From Clostridiales bacterium (lineage in GTDB: Bacteria > Bacillota > Clostridia > Lachnospirales > Lachnospiraceae): a DNA stretch of 64,000 nucleotides. This document shows, piece after piece, positions 24,078 to 33,802 of this stretch. The notes under the pieces were generated by a model. The model had not been told where the DNA came from, searched no databases, and worked only from the letters and a program-made list of their open reading frames with translations. The position numbers and the translations under genes were made by a program. The stretch is taken from contig DUNO01000007.1 in the NCBI GenBank assembly GCA_012839295.1, forward strand, positions 1 to 64,000. The letters run 5' to 3'. How positions within the stretch are numbered: position 1 is the stretch's first letter; every line of letters starts with the position of its first letter.

Positions 24078-25557
24078 CGTCTTCCATCCATGAAATGGCA
24101 TCCCAAATAGGGACTCCGTTGTTCTCCTGCTTCTTTCCGGGGGTACTTCTTCCATTTAATATATATCGGACTAATTGCTGCTTCATCTCCAGCGCTTCTT
24201 CCTTATATTCTTCTATCAAATTTCTGCTCTCACTGATATCCCCGCCCAGGTCATAAAATTGAAAACGTGGCAGGGAGGCATCCTCTGTGCCGGAGGCTGG
24301 ATATGACCACCCGCCGGAGCCGGGGCATAGTTCTAATTTATAATTGTCCTTCCGGATGGACAAGGATCCGTCAATGCTCTGGTGGACCATATCCTTCCTG
24401 ACCCCCGGATGATCTACATCAAACCAGAGAGGGAGATTGCTGACGCTGTCCTCCCCCATGGAATCAGGTAGGGTAACATTAAAATAATCCGCCATGGTAG
24501 CCATGAAGTCCGACAAGCATACCATTTTATCACAACGCTGGTTTTTTGGCATCTGGCCAGGCCACTGTACAATCAGGGGAACCCGGTGTCCTCCCTCATA
24601 AATGTCTGACTTGGTTCCCCGAAAGATATAGCTGGGATTGTGTCCTGCTGCCCTTAGCTCTTCATAGTTTGCCATAGGTGAGCATCCGTTGTCTGAGGTA
24701 AAGACAATAATTGTGTCCTCATATAATTGCTCTTCCTTTAATTTATTTATTATCCTTCCCACGACATCATCGCAGTGCAGGATAAAGTCACCATATTCAT
24801 TTGTCCCTGAGGCTCCCCGGAACCTTTCCGCCGGCAAAATGGGTGTGTGGGGCGCAGGCATGGGATAATAGAGAAAGAACGGCTCCTCCTTATATTCCCC
24901 GATTTTTTCTATTACCTTGTCCGTCAGCTCATCCAATACATGCTCATGCACAAACCCCGGAGCGGTAGGGCCTTTTCTCCAGAATACCTTGCCGCTGCCC
25001 TGGGTTTCATGATCCGGCAGCTTAGTAAAATAATCATTTTCTATGTAGGCATAAGGGGGCATGTCGAGAGAACCGCTGATTCCAAAGTAGTAATCAAAAC
25101 CATAGCTGAGGGGTGAACGCCGGATCCGGCCGCCATAGTCAATTCCCTCGCAGGCTCCAAACTCCTCCTGCTCCCTAAAATCATCCGTTTTCGCAAAATC
25201 CATCCCCAAGTGCCATTTACCGATTGCTGCTGTCCGGTAGCCCTGACTTTTGAACAGGTCAGCGAGGGTTTTTCTGCCGTCTTCAATCAGGGCTTCGGAA
25301 TACCCTCCAAGCACATAGGATTTCAGCCTGGACCGCCAATTATAACGGCCTGTAAGAATACCGTAGCGCGAGGGAGTGCACACCGCCGAAGTGGCATGGG
25401 CATCACAAAACCGCACACCATTTCTGCACAGTTCATCTAAGTTTTCCGTTACAAAGGGACAGGTTTCATTAAAAGCCGATATATCTCCGTATCCCATATC
25501 ATCTGCCAGGATGTATATCACATTTGGTTTTTGCATTGCTTTCTGTTCCATTGCCAT
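24061..25557 (-). CDS. Sulfatase (formylglycine-dependent arylsulfatase family)
   Basis: It removes sulfate esters, here probably from a fucosylated glycan. The 498-residue protein has the metal-binding start YILADDMGYGD, the formylglycine site Cys60 in SAVCTPSRYGILTGR, AAIGKWHLG, and a later DNG motif in FTSDNGCSP. The Cys-type site needs an activating formylglycine-generating or anaerobic maturase enzyme, not present in this window. No signal peptide is seen, so it acts in the cytoplasm after import. The ATG at 25557 has AAAGGAA ten bases upstream. Confidence 0.93.
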   Translation of the reverse strand: MAMEQKAMQKPNVIYILADDMGYGDISAFNETCPFVTENLDELCRNGVRFCDAHATSAVCTPSRYGILTGRYNWRSRLKSYVLGGYSEALIEDGRKTLADLFKSQGYRTAAIGKWHLGMDFAKTDDFREQEEFGACEGIDYGGRIRRSPLSYGFDYYFGISGSLDMPPYAYIENDYFTKLPDHETQGSGKVFWRKGPTAPGFVHEHVLDELTDKVIEKIGEYKEEPFFLYYPMPAPHTPILPAERFRGASGTNEYGDFILHCDDVVGRIINKLKEEQLYEDTIIVFTSDNGCSPMANYEELRAAGHNPSYIFRGTKSDIYEGGHRVPLIVQWPGQMPKNQRCDKMVCLSDFMATMADYFNVTLPDSMGEDSVSNLPLWFDVDHPGVRKDMVHQSIDGSLSIRKDNYKLELCPGSGGWSYPASGTEDASLPRFQFYDLGGDISESRNLIEEYKEEALEMKQQLVRYILNGRSTPGKKQENNGVPIWDAISWMEDGEGNS

Positions 25558-25709
25558 AGCATCATTTCCTTTCCGTCCTCCGATTCCTATCGCAGCCGGA
25601 GGAATTAGAGGAGCTTCTGCACCACATACCAGCCTTAAGGTCTGATTATGCTGTATGCAGAAGCTCCTGTTCTTTTAACTTTTTTAAATTATGAAGTTTT
25701 TATATGAAG

Positions 25710-27215
25710 TTATTGTATTCCATAATTATTATCTGCCGTCCATCCATTTTCTAATTCTATTTCCTTCAGCACCTCGCTGTAAGCATCATTCAGGATAACC
25801 CCAAGCTGGTCCACATCGATGCTTCCTTCCAGGTATTGCTGGCCTGCACGATGGAAGTAGGTTCTTAATTTCTCGTTAATGCCAGTATAATATGCCAGCC
25901 TTAAGGGTTCCTCGGTAATGATAAAGCCCTGAAGGTTCTCCGGCAATTCCGTGGTGGTTGCTAAAGGAATCCGGTAAATTGTCTCTGCCAGCTTTTTCTG
26001 CACCTCAGGCGAAGACATATACTGGGAAAAGTCAATTGCCGCAGCTAATTTTGTTTCATCAGTCTCCAGATCTTTATTGATGGCATAAATGATATCCGGC
26101 TGTCCTCCAAGAATTACTGATTTACCCATAGCATTCGCTGAGGTATCCTTTGTAATTGTGGGAACAGGCATTACAGCGTATTCGAAATCCTCGGATACTA
26201 CCGCGTCCACCGCACTTAAGTTCGTGGACAGAGCCTGAACCATGGCAACCTCACCGCGGATGAACATATTGATGGCTGTGGCTTGGTCTAAGCCATTATA
26301 ATCTGACGTCCAATAGTCTGAGAACTCTTTCATTAATTTATAACCTTCCAAAATACTGGAAGAAGTAAAATCAAGCTTACCCTCTTCAAAGCCCTTTACA
26401 ATTTCATTCAATTCCACATAACCGTTACCTGTCTCATCCAGCGTTGTCACGAGGCCGTTATTTAACTGGCTGGTAATTGAATTATTAAACCATAACCAGG
26501 AAAGATCCGCAAAGGATGCATTCGGAAAACCAAAAGGCGTGATGCCCGCATCCTTTAGCTTTTTACACGCATCCACGAATTCTGCCCAGGTTGTTGGGAT
26601 TTGGGCTCCCGCCTTCTCGAACAGCTTGGTATTACAGAAAATACGCACAACACTCGTCGAGGAAGGGTATCCAGGAATATCATTTTCTGTTATATACATT
26701 CTGTTTAAAATATATTCCGGCAGGGTGTCCTTCCAGATATGGCCGGTATCATAAGGGCTTTCCGCCTTGTACAGGTCTGCAAAATTATACAGCCAGCCGC
26801 TGTTATAATCCGTTGTAATATCATAGAGGATACCGGTGTAAACATCCGGCCCCTCTCCTGCAGTAAACTGGGTCGTTAGCCAGGTCCTATAATCTGCAGG
26901 GGGCAGAGCCTCAAATTGAATTGTAGCCCCTGTTTTAGCCTCATAGGCATCAATAATCTCATTTACCACTGCATTTGCCGTTTCATCTGTTCCGAGATCC
27001 TGTGCAAAGACTAATTTAACACCCGAAAAATCTAGCGTACCCTCTGCACCGGCACTCTCTTCCTTCCCTGCCTGTGTAGTATCCGTGCTGCCTGCCCCTG
27101 CTGCTGTCGTAGGCTCTGCCTTGGAATCACCTGTCTTGTTGCTGCATCCGGCAGCCAGCCCTCCCATCAAGGCCATGCACAGCAATAGTGCCGTTGTTTT
27201 CTTCCACTTTCTCAT
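25710..27215 (-). CDS. Sugar ABC transporter substrate-binding lipoprotein
   Basis: A 501-residue extracellular solute-binding protein of the CUT1 type. It has a lipoprotein signal (KKTTALLLCMALMGGLAAGC, cysteine at position 24) followed by a Gly/Ala/Thr-rich linker and a bilobed binding fold beginning LDFSGVKLVFAQDLGTDE. The start at 27215 has AAGGAGG seven bases upstream, making the frame from 27287 too long. It follows two permease genes and precedes the sulfatase, so it should bind a sulfated fucoside. No ATPase gene is present; a shared MsmX-type ATPase is likely. Confidence 0.9.
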   Translation of the reverse strand: MRKWKKTTALLLCMALMGGLAAGCSNKTGDSKAEPTTAAGAGSTDTTQAGKEESAGAEGTLDFSGVKLVFAQDLGTDETANAVVNEIIDAYEAKTGATIQFEALPPADYRTWLTTQFTAGEGPDVYTGILYDITTDYNSGWLYNFADLYKAESPYDTGHIWKDTLPEYILNRMYITENDIPGYPSSTSVVRIFCNTKLFEKAGAQIPTTWAEFVDACKKLKDAGITPFGFPNASFADLSWLWFNNSITSQLNNGLVTTLDETGNGYVELNEIVKGFEEGKLDFTSSSILEGYKLMKEFSDYWTSDYNGLDQATAINMFIRGEVAMVQALSTNLSAVDAVVSEDFEYAVMPVPTITKDTSANAMGKSVILGGQPDIIYAINKDLETDETKLAAAIDFSQYMSSPEVQKKLAETIYRIPLATTTELPENLQGFIITEEPLRLAYYTGINEKLRTYFHRAGQQYLEGSIDVDQLGVILNDAYSEVLKEIELENGWTADNNYGIQ

Positions 27216-27373
27216 AACATATCCTCCTTGTTTTATCATATTTGGCAAGAAAATTCCTACCTCTAAGGTAGTGAGATAAATTGCCATAAAGCTCTTGCAA
27301 TAATATCCAATTCATACACTTCTCCTCTACAGATGAAGCATACAGCCAGACTGCCGATTATTTTCCTCTCGTG

Positions 27374-28189
27374 TCAGCCCTTGACCGATCCCTGTGTTAA
27401 CCCCGCAATAAAGTATTTGCTTGAAAAACAGAACAGGATAATAAGCGGAAGGGATGCGATTACATAGCCTGCAAATAAAATCCCTTCTCCTTCGGCCAAT
27501 GACTTCACCATCTTGGTCAACGCCACTGTAATCTGCTGCGTTTTTTCCCCAGTGGAGGCGACCAATGGCCATAAATAATTATTCCAGCTGGAAAGTCCCG
27601 TCATGATCATAACTGTCGCAATCGTCGGATAGGAAAGAGGCAGGACTATCTTTCCCAGGATCGTCAGATCCTTCGCTCCCTCCATATCTGCGGCCTCCAG
27701 CAAGCTGTTAGATATTGACTCCATGGAAGTCCTCAACAGGAAGGTTCCCATCGCTACATTAAAGGCAGTCGGCGGCAGGATCAAGCCAAAATAGGTATTG
27801 TATAATCCAAGGTCGTTTATCTGGATAAACTGGGGTATCAGCATGACATATCCGGGTATCATAAGCATCGCAATAATCCCGAAATATAAAGCATTGGAGC
27901 CAAAAAATTTAAACCTCATAAACGCATAGGCCGCCAGCAGGGAGCACAGGATTGTTCCTACCACCACCGCAGCCGTTACAATCAGGGAATTCACCATGGG
28001 ACGGGCTACCTGCACCAGAGCCTTTGTATAATTAGTAATATGCTCCGCCCCATTCCACATCCAGGGATTTAAAACAATGTCATTTTGCCATTTAAAAGAG
28101 TTCAACACCAGCAGATAAAAAGGCAACAAGGTCAAAATCAGCAATAATCCCAGCAATACTCTTCCCAATATCTTTGCAAATATATTCAT
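27374..28189 (-). CDS. Sugar ABC transporter permease, MalG type
   Basis: A 271-residue inner-membrane permease with six predicted helices. The cytoplasmic EAA loop reads EAADMEGAKDLTILGKIVLP, the ATPase docking site. The N-terminal helix is GRVLLGLLLILTLLPFYLLV, and it ends KYFIAGLTQGSVKG, as is usual for this family. The ATG has AGGAGG upstream and lies 14 nt after the partner permease. It forms the channel with that partner. Confidence 0.92.
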   Translation of the reverse strand: MNIFAKILGRVLLGLLLILTLLPFYLLVLNSFKWQNDIVLNPWMWNGAEHITNYTKALVQVARPMVNSLIVTAAVVVGTILCSLLAAYAFMRFKFFGSNALYFGIIAMLMIPGYVMLIPQFIQINDLGLYNTYFGLILPPTAFNVAMGTFLLRTSMESISNSLLEAADMEGAKDLTILGKIVLPLSYPTIATVMIMTGLSSWNNYLWPLVASTGEKTQQITVALTKMVKSLAEGEGILFAGYVIASLPLIILFCFSSKYFIAGLTQGSVKG

Positions 28190-28203
28190 ATCCTCCTGCC
28201 CCC

Positions 28204-29121
28204 TTAATCCATTTTCTCTGTATTTTTAAGGAATTTATTATTTAAGACCGTAAGTATCATGATGATTACAAATAATATGATTCCTATGGCTGATGAATAT
28301 CCCATCCTTCTATAAGAAAAGCCTTGCTCATACAGATATACCGCCGGAACCATGGTGGATGTGACCGGCCCTCCCTTGGTCAATATAAAAATTGATTCAA
28401 ATACTTGCAGGGAATTAATAATAGCCAAGGTGATCATCAGCTTCAGCTGGCTGGATAACAGTGGAAGGTCAATCTTAAAAAAGCGCTGTACAATATTTAC
28501 TCCGTCCACCTGGGCAGCCTCAAACAAATCCTTAGGCACCGCCTGCAGGGCTCCAAAATAAATCAGCAGCTGCATCCCTCCCAGGGCAGACATGCCAAGC
28601 CATGGAAAACCAATCGCCATAATCGCCCCCAAAGCTGTCTTACTGCTGCCAAGCCAGGGCTGCGCAAGGTTCCCATATCCTATACCGGTTAACAGATTAT
28701 TCAAAATACCGTTATCTCCGCCAAGGATCCATTTCCATAGCAGGATGATAACCACGCCTGGCACAACCATCGGAAAAGTAAAGGCCGTCCTTATGAAATA
28801 TTGTTTCCTGGTGGATTTCACGGCATATAAAAGCTCAGCGGTCAGCAGCGGTATTGTAATGGCAACCACCACATAAAAGATCATCACCTTTGAGACTGTC
28901 AGCAAGGAGCCCAGGAAAATCTTGTCCTGAAATGCTTCTATATAGTTATCCAGTCCGATAAATTGGTTCAGCTTCCCGCCATTCCAGTTATAAAAGGATT
29001 TCTGTATTGCCGTAAAAAAAGGAATGTATTTAAAGGTCACAATCAAAGCATAGATTGGGAGCAAAAACAGATATGGCCGTATTCTTCTGGAAAATGGTAT
29101 CTTTTTCTTTCTGGTAGTCAT
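28204..29121 (-). CDS. Sugar ABC transporter permease, MalF type
   Basis: A permease of about 305 residues with six predicted helices and the EAA loop FEAAQVDGVNIVQRFFKIDL. The N-terminus RRIRPYLFLLPIYALIV is typical. The start at 29121 gives GGAAGGA a seven-base spacer; the ATG at 29127 would abut it. It is the first gene of the sulfated-fucoside operon. A -10-like TATACT lies at 29,165-29,170 on the minus strand, with no good -35, fitting an activator-dependent promoter controlled by the adjacent YesN-type regulator. Confidence 0.92.
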   Translation of the reverse strand: MTTRKKKIPFSRRIRPYLFLLPIYALIVTFKYIPFFTAIQKSFYNWNGGKLNQFIGLDNYIEAFQDKIFLGSLLTVSKVMIFYVVVAITIPLLTAELLYAVKSTRKQYFIRTAFTFPMVVPGVVIILLWKWILGGDNGILNNLLTGIGYGNLAQPWLGSSKTALGAIMAIGFPWLGMSALGGMQLLIYFGALQAVPKDLFEAAQVDGVNIVQRFFKIDLPLLSSQLKLMITLAIINSLQVFESIFILTKGGPVTSTMVPAVYLYEQGFSYRRMGYSSAIGIILFVIIMILTVLNNKFLKNTEKMD

Positions 29122-29326
29122 AAGCATTTCCTTCCTCGTTATGTTCTTTTTCTTCTTTATGCCCAGTATAGCATGGTGAACTGCAAATAAATTTAGACAA
29201 TTTTTCGTTAAAAGGTGTATTATTTTTAGATCTCAATATTTATATTGCACATAAATACAATTAGCACCTATCTATAAAATAGAAAATTTTCACAATTCCC
29301 CTTCCCTTTTATTCCCGCCAAGCGGA

Positions 29327-29479
29327 AAAGGAGGGTAGGGGCTTTCCATCATGCACCGCCCGAAACATCTCTCTGCCTGTCAGTAACAGCTCCCTATCCC
29401 ACGGACTGCTATTGACGGTTCAAAGAAATATTCCCTTCTGCGTTGCATGAAGGAAGGCTCCTACCCTCCTTCTGCTTTT
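29327..29479. repeat. Long imperfect inverted repeat between the importer operon and the sensor kinase gene
   Basis: Arms of about 28-33 bp (29,327-29,354 and 29,445-29,479) share GGAGGGTAGG, TTCC and TCATGC and enclose about 90 bp. On the minus strand the distal arm ends in CCTCCTTTTCC. It may be a large terminator for the kinase operon or a small mobile-element relic. The rest of the gene-free stretch 29,128-29,521 holds the importer promoter region and AT-rich sequence. Confidence 0.6.
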
Positions 29480-29521
29480 GGGTTTTAATATAACTCTCTT
29501 ATGTTATCTGGGGTTTTAGTT

Positions 29522-31336
29522 TTATTCCATATATTTAAGGCGGATGGTCACTTTACTTCCTGCGCCCTGTATGCTGTCAATCCGAACTCCATACCCTTCA
29601 CCATTCATGAACTTAATACGGTCATTTACATTAATTAAGGCAATTCCAAAGCCTTTGTTCTTAGGTGTGCGAATTTCCTCAGTAAATATGCTCAGGGAGT
29701 CATTGAGTATCTCAAGCTTATCCTCACCGATCCCAATGCCGTCATCCTCCACTACAATCTCCATATCATCTGCCCTGCGGTAAATGCGGATCGATATGAT
29801 TCCTTCCGGTATTGCCTTTTTGCGTATTCCGTGCACCCAGGCATTTTCAACAATGGGTTGGAGCAAAAGCTTTATCGTCCTGGCAGCTTCCAAGCCTTCT
29901 TCTATCTCCTTTACCAGACGGACACTTCCGTCGTACCGCACGTTAATAATATTCAGATAATTTTCTACATGCTTCAGCTCCTCCCCTACAGTTGTGTACA
30001 TATCCTTGCAGTCAATGCTGTAGCGCATGATGTTGGACAGGCTCTGGGTCAATTCAACAATCGGGTCAATTTCCTCTATTTGTGCAATGCAATAGATATT
30101 ATCCAGGGTATTATATAGAAAATGGGGATTAATCTGAGCCTGCAATGCACTGATTTGGGCTTCCTTGGCCCGGACCTCGGATAAATACATTTTCTTATTC
30201 AGTTCATTCAGCCTTCGCTTCATTTGATTAAAACGCTGTCCAATCTGCCCAATCTCATCATTGGTTGTAACATCGATATAGGTATCGGTCTCCTCTTCAA
30301 TGGTGTTAATCAGATGGTTCAACACATAGATCGGCATCATCAGCCGCTTGATCAAAAAGATTGCTATTAATACGCCAAGGACACCAAAGGCAAATACAAT
30401 AATATTAATCGTCCTGACTAATTGGTCCACATCCTTAAACAGCTCCTCTGATGAATCAATCGTGGAGATGATCCAGTTATATTTGCCCACATACGTGCTT
30501 GTAATAAAGATATCCTGATCCGTATAGGTAACGTAGTCCTTCTTCCTTTCTGTCAAATCTTTAAAATACTCTTTATCATGGATTATTTTTAAGTCGGCAT
30601 AGGCTTCATTGCTGGTATACACAACATGCCCCTCCGGGTCTGATACAACAATCCCCCTGCTTCCCGAGATTAGCTGTTCAAACATTTCCTTCATTGCACT
30701 GAACTTGACGCTGACCATCACAAAGGGTTTTTGCTCTGTCTTAAAAGCCGATGAGGAGGGTACCACAAGCCTGCTAAAGAAAACCATCACCTGCTCCCTA
30801 ACCGTGTTTTTTGCTTTATAGCTTTCATCAACCGGACCGTAGACCATATACTGGCTTTTTGAATCCACAAAGCTTTGATACCACTCCGTCCCAGATATTT
30901 TATAATTTTTATCCAGTACGCCATCCCCTATGCCAAACATATATTGGTCGCCGTAATAAAAGATCATATCCTTTATTACTTCATCCAAATGATTAACATA
31001 GATCAATTTTTTTATATCTGTTTCAAACTCAATTTGCTGCTTCATCACAAGGAAATCAAAATTTGTTATATTTGACAGATATAATTTCTGATACTGGCTT
31101 TCCCTGTTATAGTTGTTCAGGAACTGGGTAATCTGATTATTCAGCTGGAGCAGGCTGTTTTCCGTCTGGGACATTACCTGGGCATTATATTTCACACGCT
31201 GTTCCTTAATGAAGCGTGTACTGTAATAATTCGTTATTGCTGTTGTGCAGATTAAAACGCAGGCAAGCACTATGATAAACAATGCCATTACCTTCACATT
31301 AATTCTTTTGGATATGAGGGCTCTTATTCTATTCAT
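29522..31336 (-). CDS. YesM-type sensor histidine kinase
   Basis: A membrane sensor of about 604 residues. It has two membrane helices (VMALFIIVLACVLICTTAI near the start and IIVFAFGVLGVLIAIFLI at about 325-342) flanking an extracellular dCache-like domain, a HAMP segment, a His_kinase box with the phospho-acceptor in QINPHFLYNTLDNIY, and a C-terminal ATPase (DDGIGIGEDKL, GFGIALINVNDRI). The ATG at 31336 is favoured, with AAAAGGA upstream; a TTG at 31342 is possible. It overlaps the regulator gene. It probably senses the oligosaccharide through the importer's binding protein. Confidence 0.92.
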   Translation of the reverse strand: MNRIRALISKRINVKVMALFIIVLACVLICTTAITNYYSTRFIKEQRVKYNAQVMSQTENSLLQLNNQITQFLNNYNRESQYQKLYLSNITNFDFLVMKQQIEFETDIKKLIYVNHLDEVIKDMIFYYGDQYMFGIGDGVLDKNYKISGTEWYQSFVDSKSQYMVYGPVDESYKAKNTVREQVMVFFSRLVVPSSSAFKTEQKPFVMVSVKFSAMKEMFEQLISGSRGIVVSDPEGHVVYTSNEAYADLKIIHDKEYFKDLTERKKDYVTYTDQDIFITSTYVGKYNWIISTIDSSEELFKDVDQLVRTINIIVFAFGVLGVLIAIFLIKRLMMPIYVLNHLINTIEEETDTYIDVTTNDEIGQIGQRFNQMKRRLNELNKKMYLSEVRAKEAQISALQAQINPHFLYNTLDNIYCIAQIEEIDPIVELTQSLSNIMRYSIDCKDMYTTVGEELKHVENYLNIINVRYDGSVRLVKEIEEGLEAARTIKLLLQPIVENAWVHGIRKKAIPEGIISIRIYRRADDMEIVVEDDGIGIGEDKLEILNDSLSIFTEEIRTPKNKGFGIALINVNDRIKFMNGEGYGVRIDSIQGAGSKVTIRLKYME

Positions 31337-32141
31337 GCTCAAAAATGTCCTTTTCTATTTGCATTTTATATTCTTTGGGAGAAGTACCTGTCATCTTCTT
31401 AAATATTTTTGTAAAGTAATGCTGATCCGGATATCCCACACGGAGAGCAATATCCTTTAAATTATAATTGCTGGACAGCATCAGCTCCTTGGCCTTTTCT
31501 ACCCTGACCTCCATAATATAATTCATCAAGGATATCCCGGCGACCTTCTTAAAGGAATAGGAAAAATAGGCATCGCTGAAATGATAGCTTCCTGCAATTT
31601 CTGACAAGGACAGTTTCTTATTGTAGTTTTTCCGTATCATTTCCATCACTTCGCCTACAATTTTTTGCATCCCTTCCTCATTGCCATCATAGCCTTCCCC
31701 GCCATCCTGCATAGAAAAAGCCGTTTCTTTCTCTGCCTTTTCCTTCTCCGCCTTTTCCTTATCTAATAAATCCAGCGAATTAATACACCGCCGGACTGTT
31801 TCATTTAACAGGGTTTTGTCCACCGGCTTCAATAAATAGTCGATTGCCTTATAAGAAAGCGCCCTTTTCACATATTCAAATTCACGGTAGCCTGATATCA
31901 TGATAATCTGAGTATCCGGGGAAACCGCATAGATCTTTTCACATAGGGTACATCCGTCCTCCCTTGGAAATTTCACATCAGCAATAACAATATCCGGCCT
32001 TTCTTTTAAAAACACTTCAAATGCCCCTTCTACACTATCAGCCTCAAATATCTCTGAGATATGCAACTGCTCCGCCTCAATCATCTTAATAATTCCCTTT
32101 CGGATCCATCTCTCATCATCGGCAACCATCAATCTGTACAT
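31329..32141 (-). CDS. YesN-type AraC-family response regulator
   Basis: A 270-residue protein with a receiver domain (about 1-120; acidic ADDE near the start and phospho-acceptor Asp in PDIVIADVKFPREDG), a charged linker rich in KEKAEKE, and a C-terminal AraC DNA-binding domain (KLSLSEIAGSYHFSDAYFSY, then YNLKDIALRVGYPDQHYFTK). It is the first gene of the kinase operon and overlaps it by a few bases. It should activate the importer-sulfatase-fucosidase operon immediately downstream. Confidence 0.93.
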   Translation of the reverse strand: MYRLMVADDERWIRKGIIKMIEAEQLHISEIFEADSVEGAFEVFLKERPDIVIADVKFPREDGCTLCEKIYAVSPDTQIIMISGYREFEYVKRALSYKAIDYLLKPVDKTLLNETVRRCINSLDLLDKEKAEKEKAEKETAFSMQDGGEGYDGNEEGMQKIVGEVMEMIRKNYNKKLSLSEIAGSYHFSDAYFSYSFKKVAGISLMNYIMEVRVEKAKELMLSSNYNLKDIALRVGYPDQHYFTKIFKKMTGTSPKEYKMQIEKDIFEHE

Positions 32142-32380
32142 CCTTACACCCCCGCCTAATAGTCGTAACAGTAGTACTACTATGATTCTATCACCCGGCC
32201 TGACTTTTTGCCAGTGATAGAACGGTGAACTTTATTTAGATGCTTCGGGGTGCACATAGCAACACACAACGGCATATAATATTTTTCCACCCTCAATTGA
32301 CTTCCGATAGGAGAAAACTTATAATTTACTTGCATAGGAATTATTCAAATATAAGTTATATTAATGCAATGGAGGTGACC

Positions 32381-32938
32381 ATGTTAAAATTTGATTCCAT
32401 TAATTTATATAAAGAGATTGAAAAAACCGACCAAATACCTGATGAAGCCGAAAGGACTGTCCGCTTTCAGCTAATAGATAGTATCATCGATAAAATAAAT
32501 GAATATAACGGACATCTTTTAGATTGTGAATATTCTAAGAAGAGGCAAGAAATTATTGACAGAGGTGTAGTTTTTGTTCCCCAGCCTAAGTCAAGTATGA
32601 TTAGGGCAAACTGGAGTAGACTTTTTGCTGCTTCCGTGAGTGCTGAAGACAAAAAAGCTATTCACTACGAAAGCTTCAAGTGGCATATATTCAGCTTCAA
32701 AAGGGTGGAAGCTCTTTCAGGTTTAAAAGCAAGGCGCGCTTTTAACAGATGTAAGAAGGAAACGGTGTATCTGTTCTATCAGAATAAGGATGAATCGTTT
32801 TATATAGAAAATCCCCAGTTACTCAGGTCTTCGGATTTCGATTCGGATTATGATGTTTATGTTTTTGACGCGGCAAGAAAATGGACCTATGTACATACCC
32901 ATGAACTGCAATGTGGGCCTTATTTTTTCAAGCTCTGA
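32381..32938 (+). CDS. DUF4275 family protein
   Basis: A 185-residue protein with the blocks YESFKWHIFSFKRVEALSGL and KARRAFNRCKKETVYLFYQ, and a C-terminal DVYVFDAARKWTYVHTHE that I associate with DUF4275 proteins of Bacillota. The function is unknown. The ATG at 32381 has GGAGGTGACC directly upstream, so the longer frame from 32240 is rejected. It is AT-rich and sits first in a patch of small and broken genes. A dihydrofolate reductase fragment follows 14 nt later. Confidence 0.65.
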   Translation: MLKFDSINLYKEIEKTDQIPDEAERTVRFQLIDSIIDKINEYNGHLLDCEYSKKRQEIIDRGVVFVPQPKSSMIRANWSRLFAASVSAEDKKAIHYESFKWHIFSFKRVEALSGLKARRAFNRCKKETVYLFYQNKDESFYIENPQLLRSSDFDSDYDVYVFDAARKWTYVHTHELQCGPYFFKL

Positions 32939-32952
32939 TAATAGGAGGATAT

Positions 32953-33063
32953 ATGATCGCTTTAATTGCAGCTTATTCTGAAAACCACGTCATTGGTAAA
33001 ATGGGGCGCATACCGTGGAAAATAAAAGTGGAACAAATATCATTAGATTCCTATTCGAATTAA
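32953..33063 (+). pseudogene. N-terminal fragment of dihydrofolate reductase
   Basis: A 36-codon frame starts MIALIAAYSENHVIGK and continues MGRIPWKIKVEQ, the conserved start of chromosomal-type dihydrofolate reductases including the substrate-loop IPWK. It has a good ribosome site (AGGAGGATAT). The sequence departs from the family after about 26 residues and stops at TAA; the remaining ~120 codons of the enzyme are absent. It is a truncated relic left by recombination. Confidence 0.75.
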
Positions 33064-33195
33064 ATCAATGAGTTCACAAAATTATAATAGTAAAGTTAAA
33101 AGAACCATGTACTATAATAAGGAGCCGGATTCCAGGCTGACGGATCATTATAAATAAACCATAGTTATATTATAAATAACAGTGGAGGAACCAAA

Positions 33196-33732
33196 ATGAT
33201 ATTTGATTTTTTAAAGAAGAGGAATACGGATCATAAAATCAGTAAATCTTCACATAACTTTGATAATAATTCGGATACAAAAGATATTAGCGTCATATGG
33301 GCAATGAAAGATAAAAATGATCTGATTATAGCTTTGCATGAATACTTATCAGACAAATGTAGCTATGGTGATAAGTTGGAGAAGCTTACAGATCAGGAAA
33401 AAACAACATATCTATGCCAAGAATTAGAGGCTGAGGTTAATAACGGCGGATTTAGCCAGTTTTTCTTTAATTCATCCGGTAATTTTGCAATGGACACATT
33501 ATATTCTTTAAAAAGTATTGGAGCTATGAAAACCTATGAATTATTAAACCGGGCAATTTCACTTTTCCCGGATCATATTATTCCAAAGGATAAGGCTGAA
33601 AGGGAAAACCTACTGGATGAAATTGACGAGGAAATCTTAAATGAACTGGATAGTGCATTTTATAATTATGAGGATAATCTTCTCGAATTAAATTACAACT
33701 TTATCATGGCCCAGAAAGATGCTTTTTTATAA
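33196..33732 (+). CDS. DMP19/DUF4375-family protein
   Basis: A 178-residue protein with the hallmark EVNNGGFSQFFFNSSG at about 84-99, then helices with LNRAISLFPD and an acidic DEIDEEILNELDSAFYNYED. DMP19-type proteins are small helical proteins; the Neisseria member is a DNA mimic. Whether this one mimics DNA is unknown. The N-terminal ~40 residues are polar and poorly conserved-looking. The ATG has GTGGAGG upstream. It stands alone between broken genes. Confidence 0.7.
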   Translation: MIFDFLKKRNTDHKISKSSHNFDNNSDTKDISVIWAMKDKNDLIIALHEYLSDKCSYGDKLEKLTDQEKTTYLCQELEAEVNNGGFSQFFFNSSGNFAMDTLYSLKSIGAMKTYELLNRAISLFPDHIIPKDKAERENLLDEIDEEILNELDSAFYNYEDNLLELNYNFIMAQKDAFL

Positions 33733-33802
33733 TTTATGGCTGCCAACCATTAAATAGAATATGCGGACCAGCATTATTAAATCACTAACAGGAGGGTTAC
33801 CA

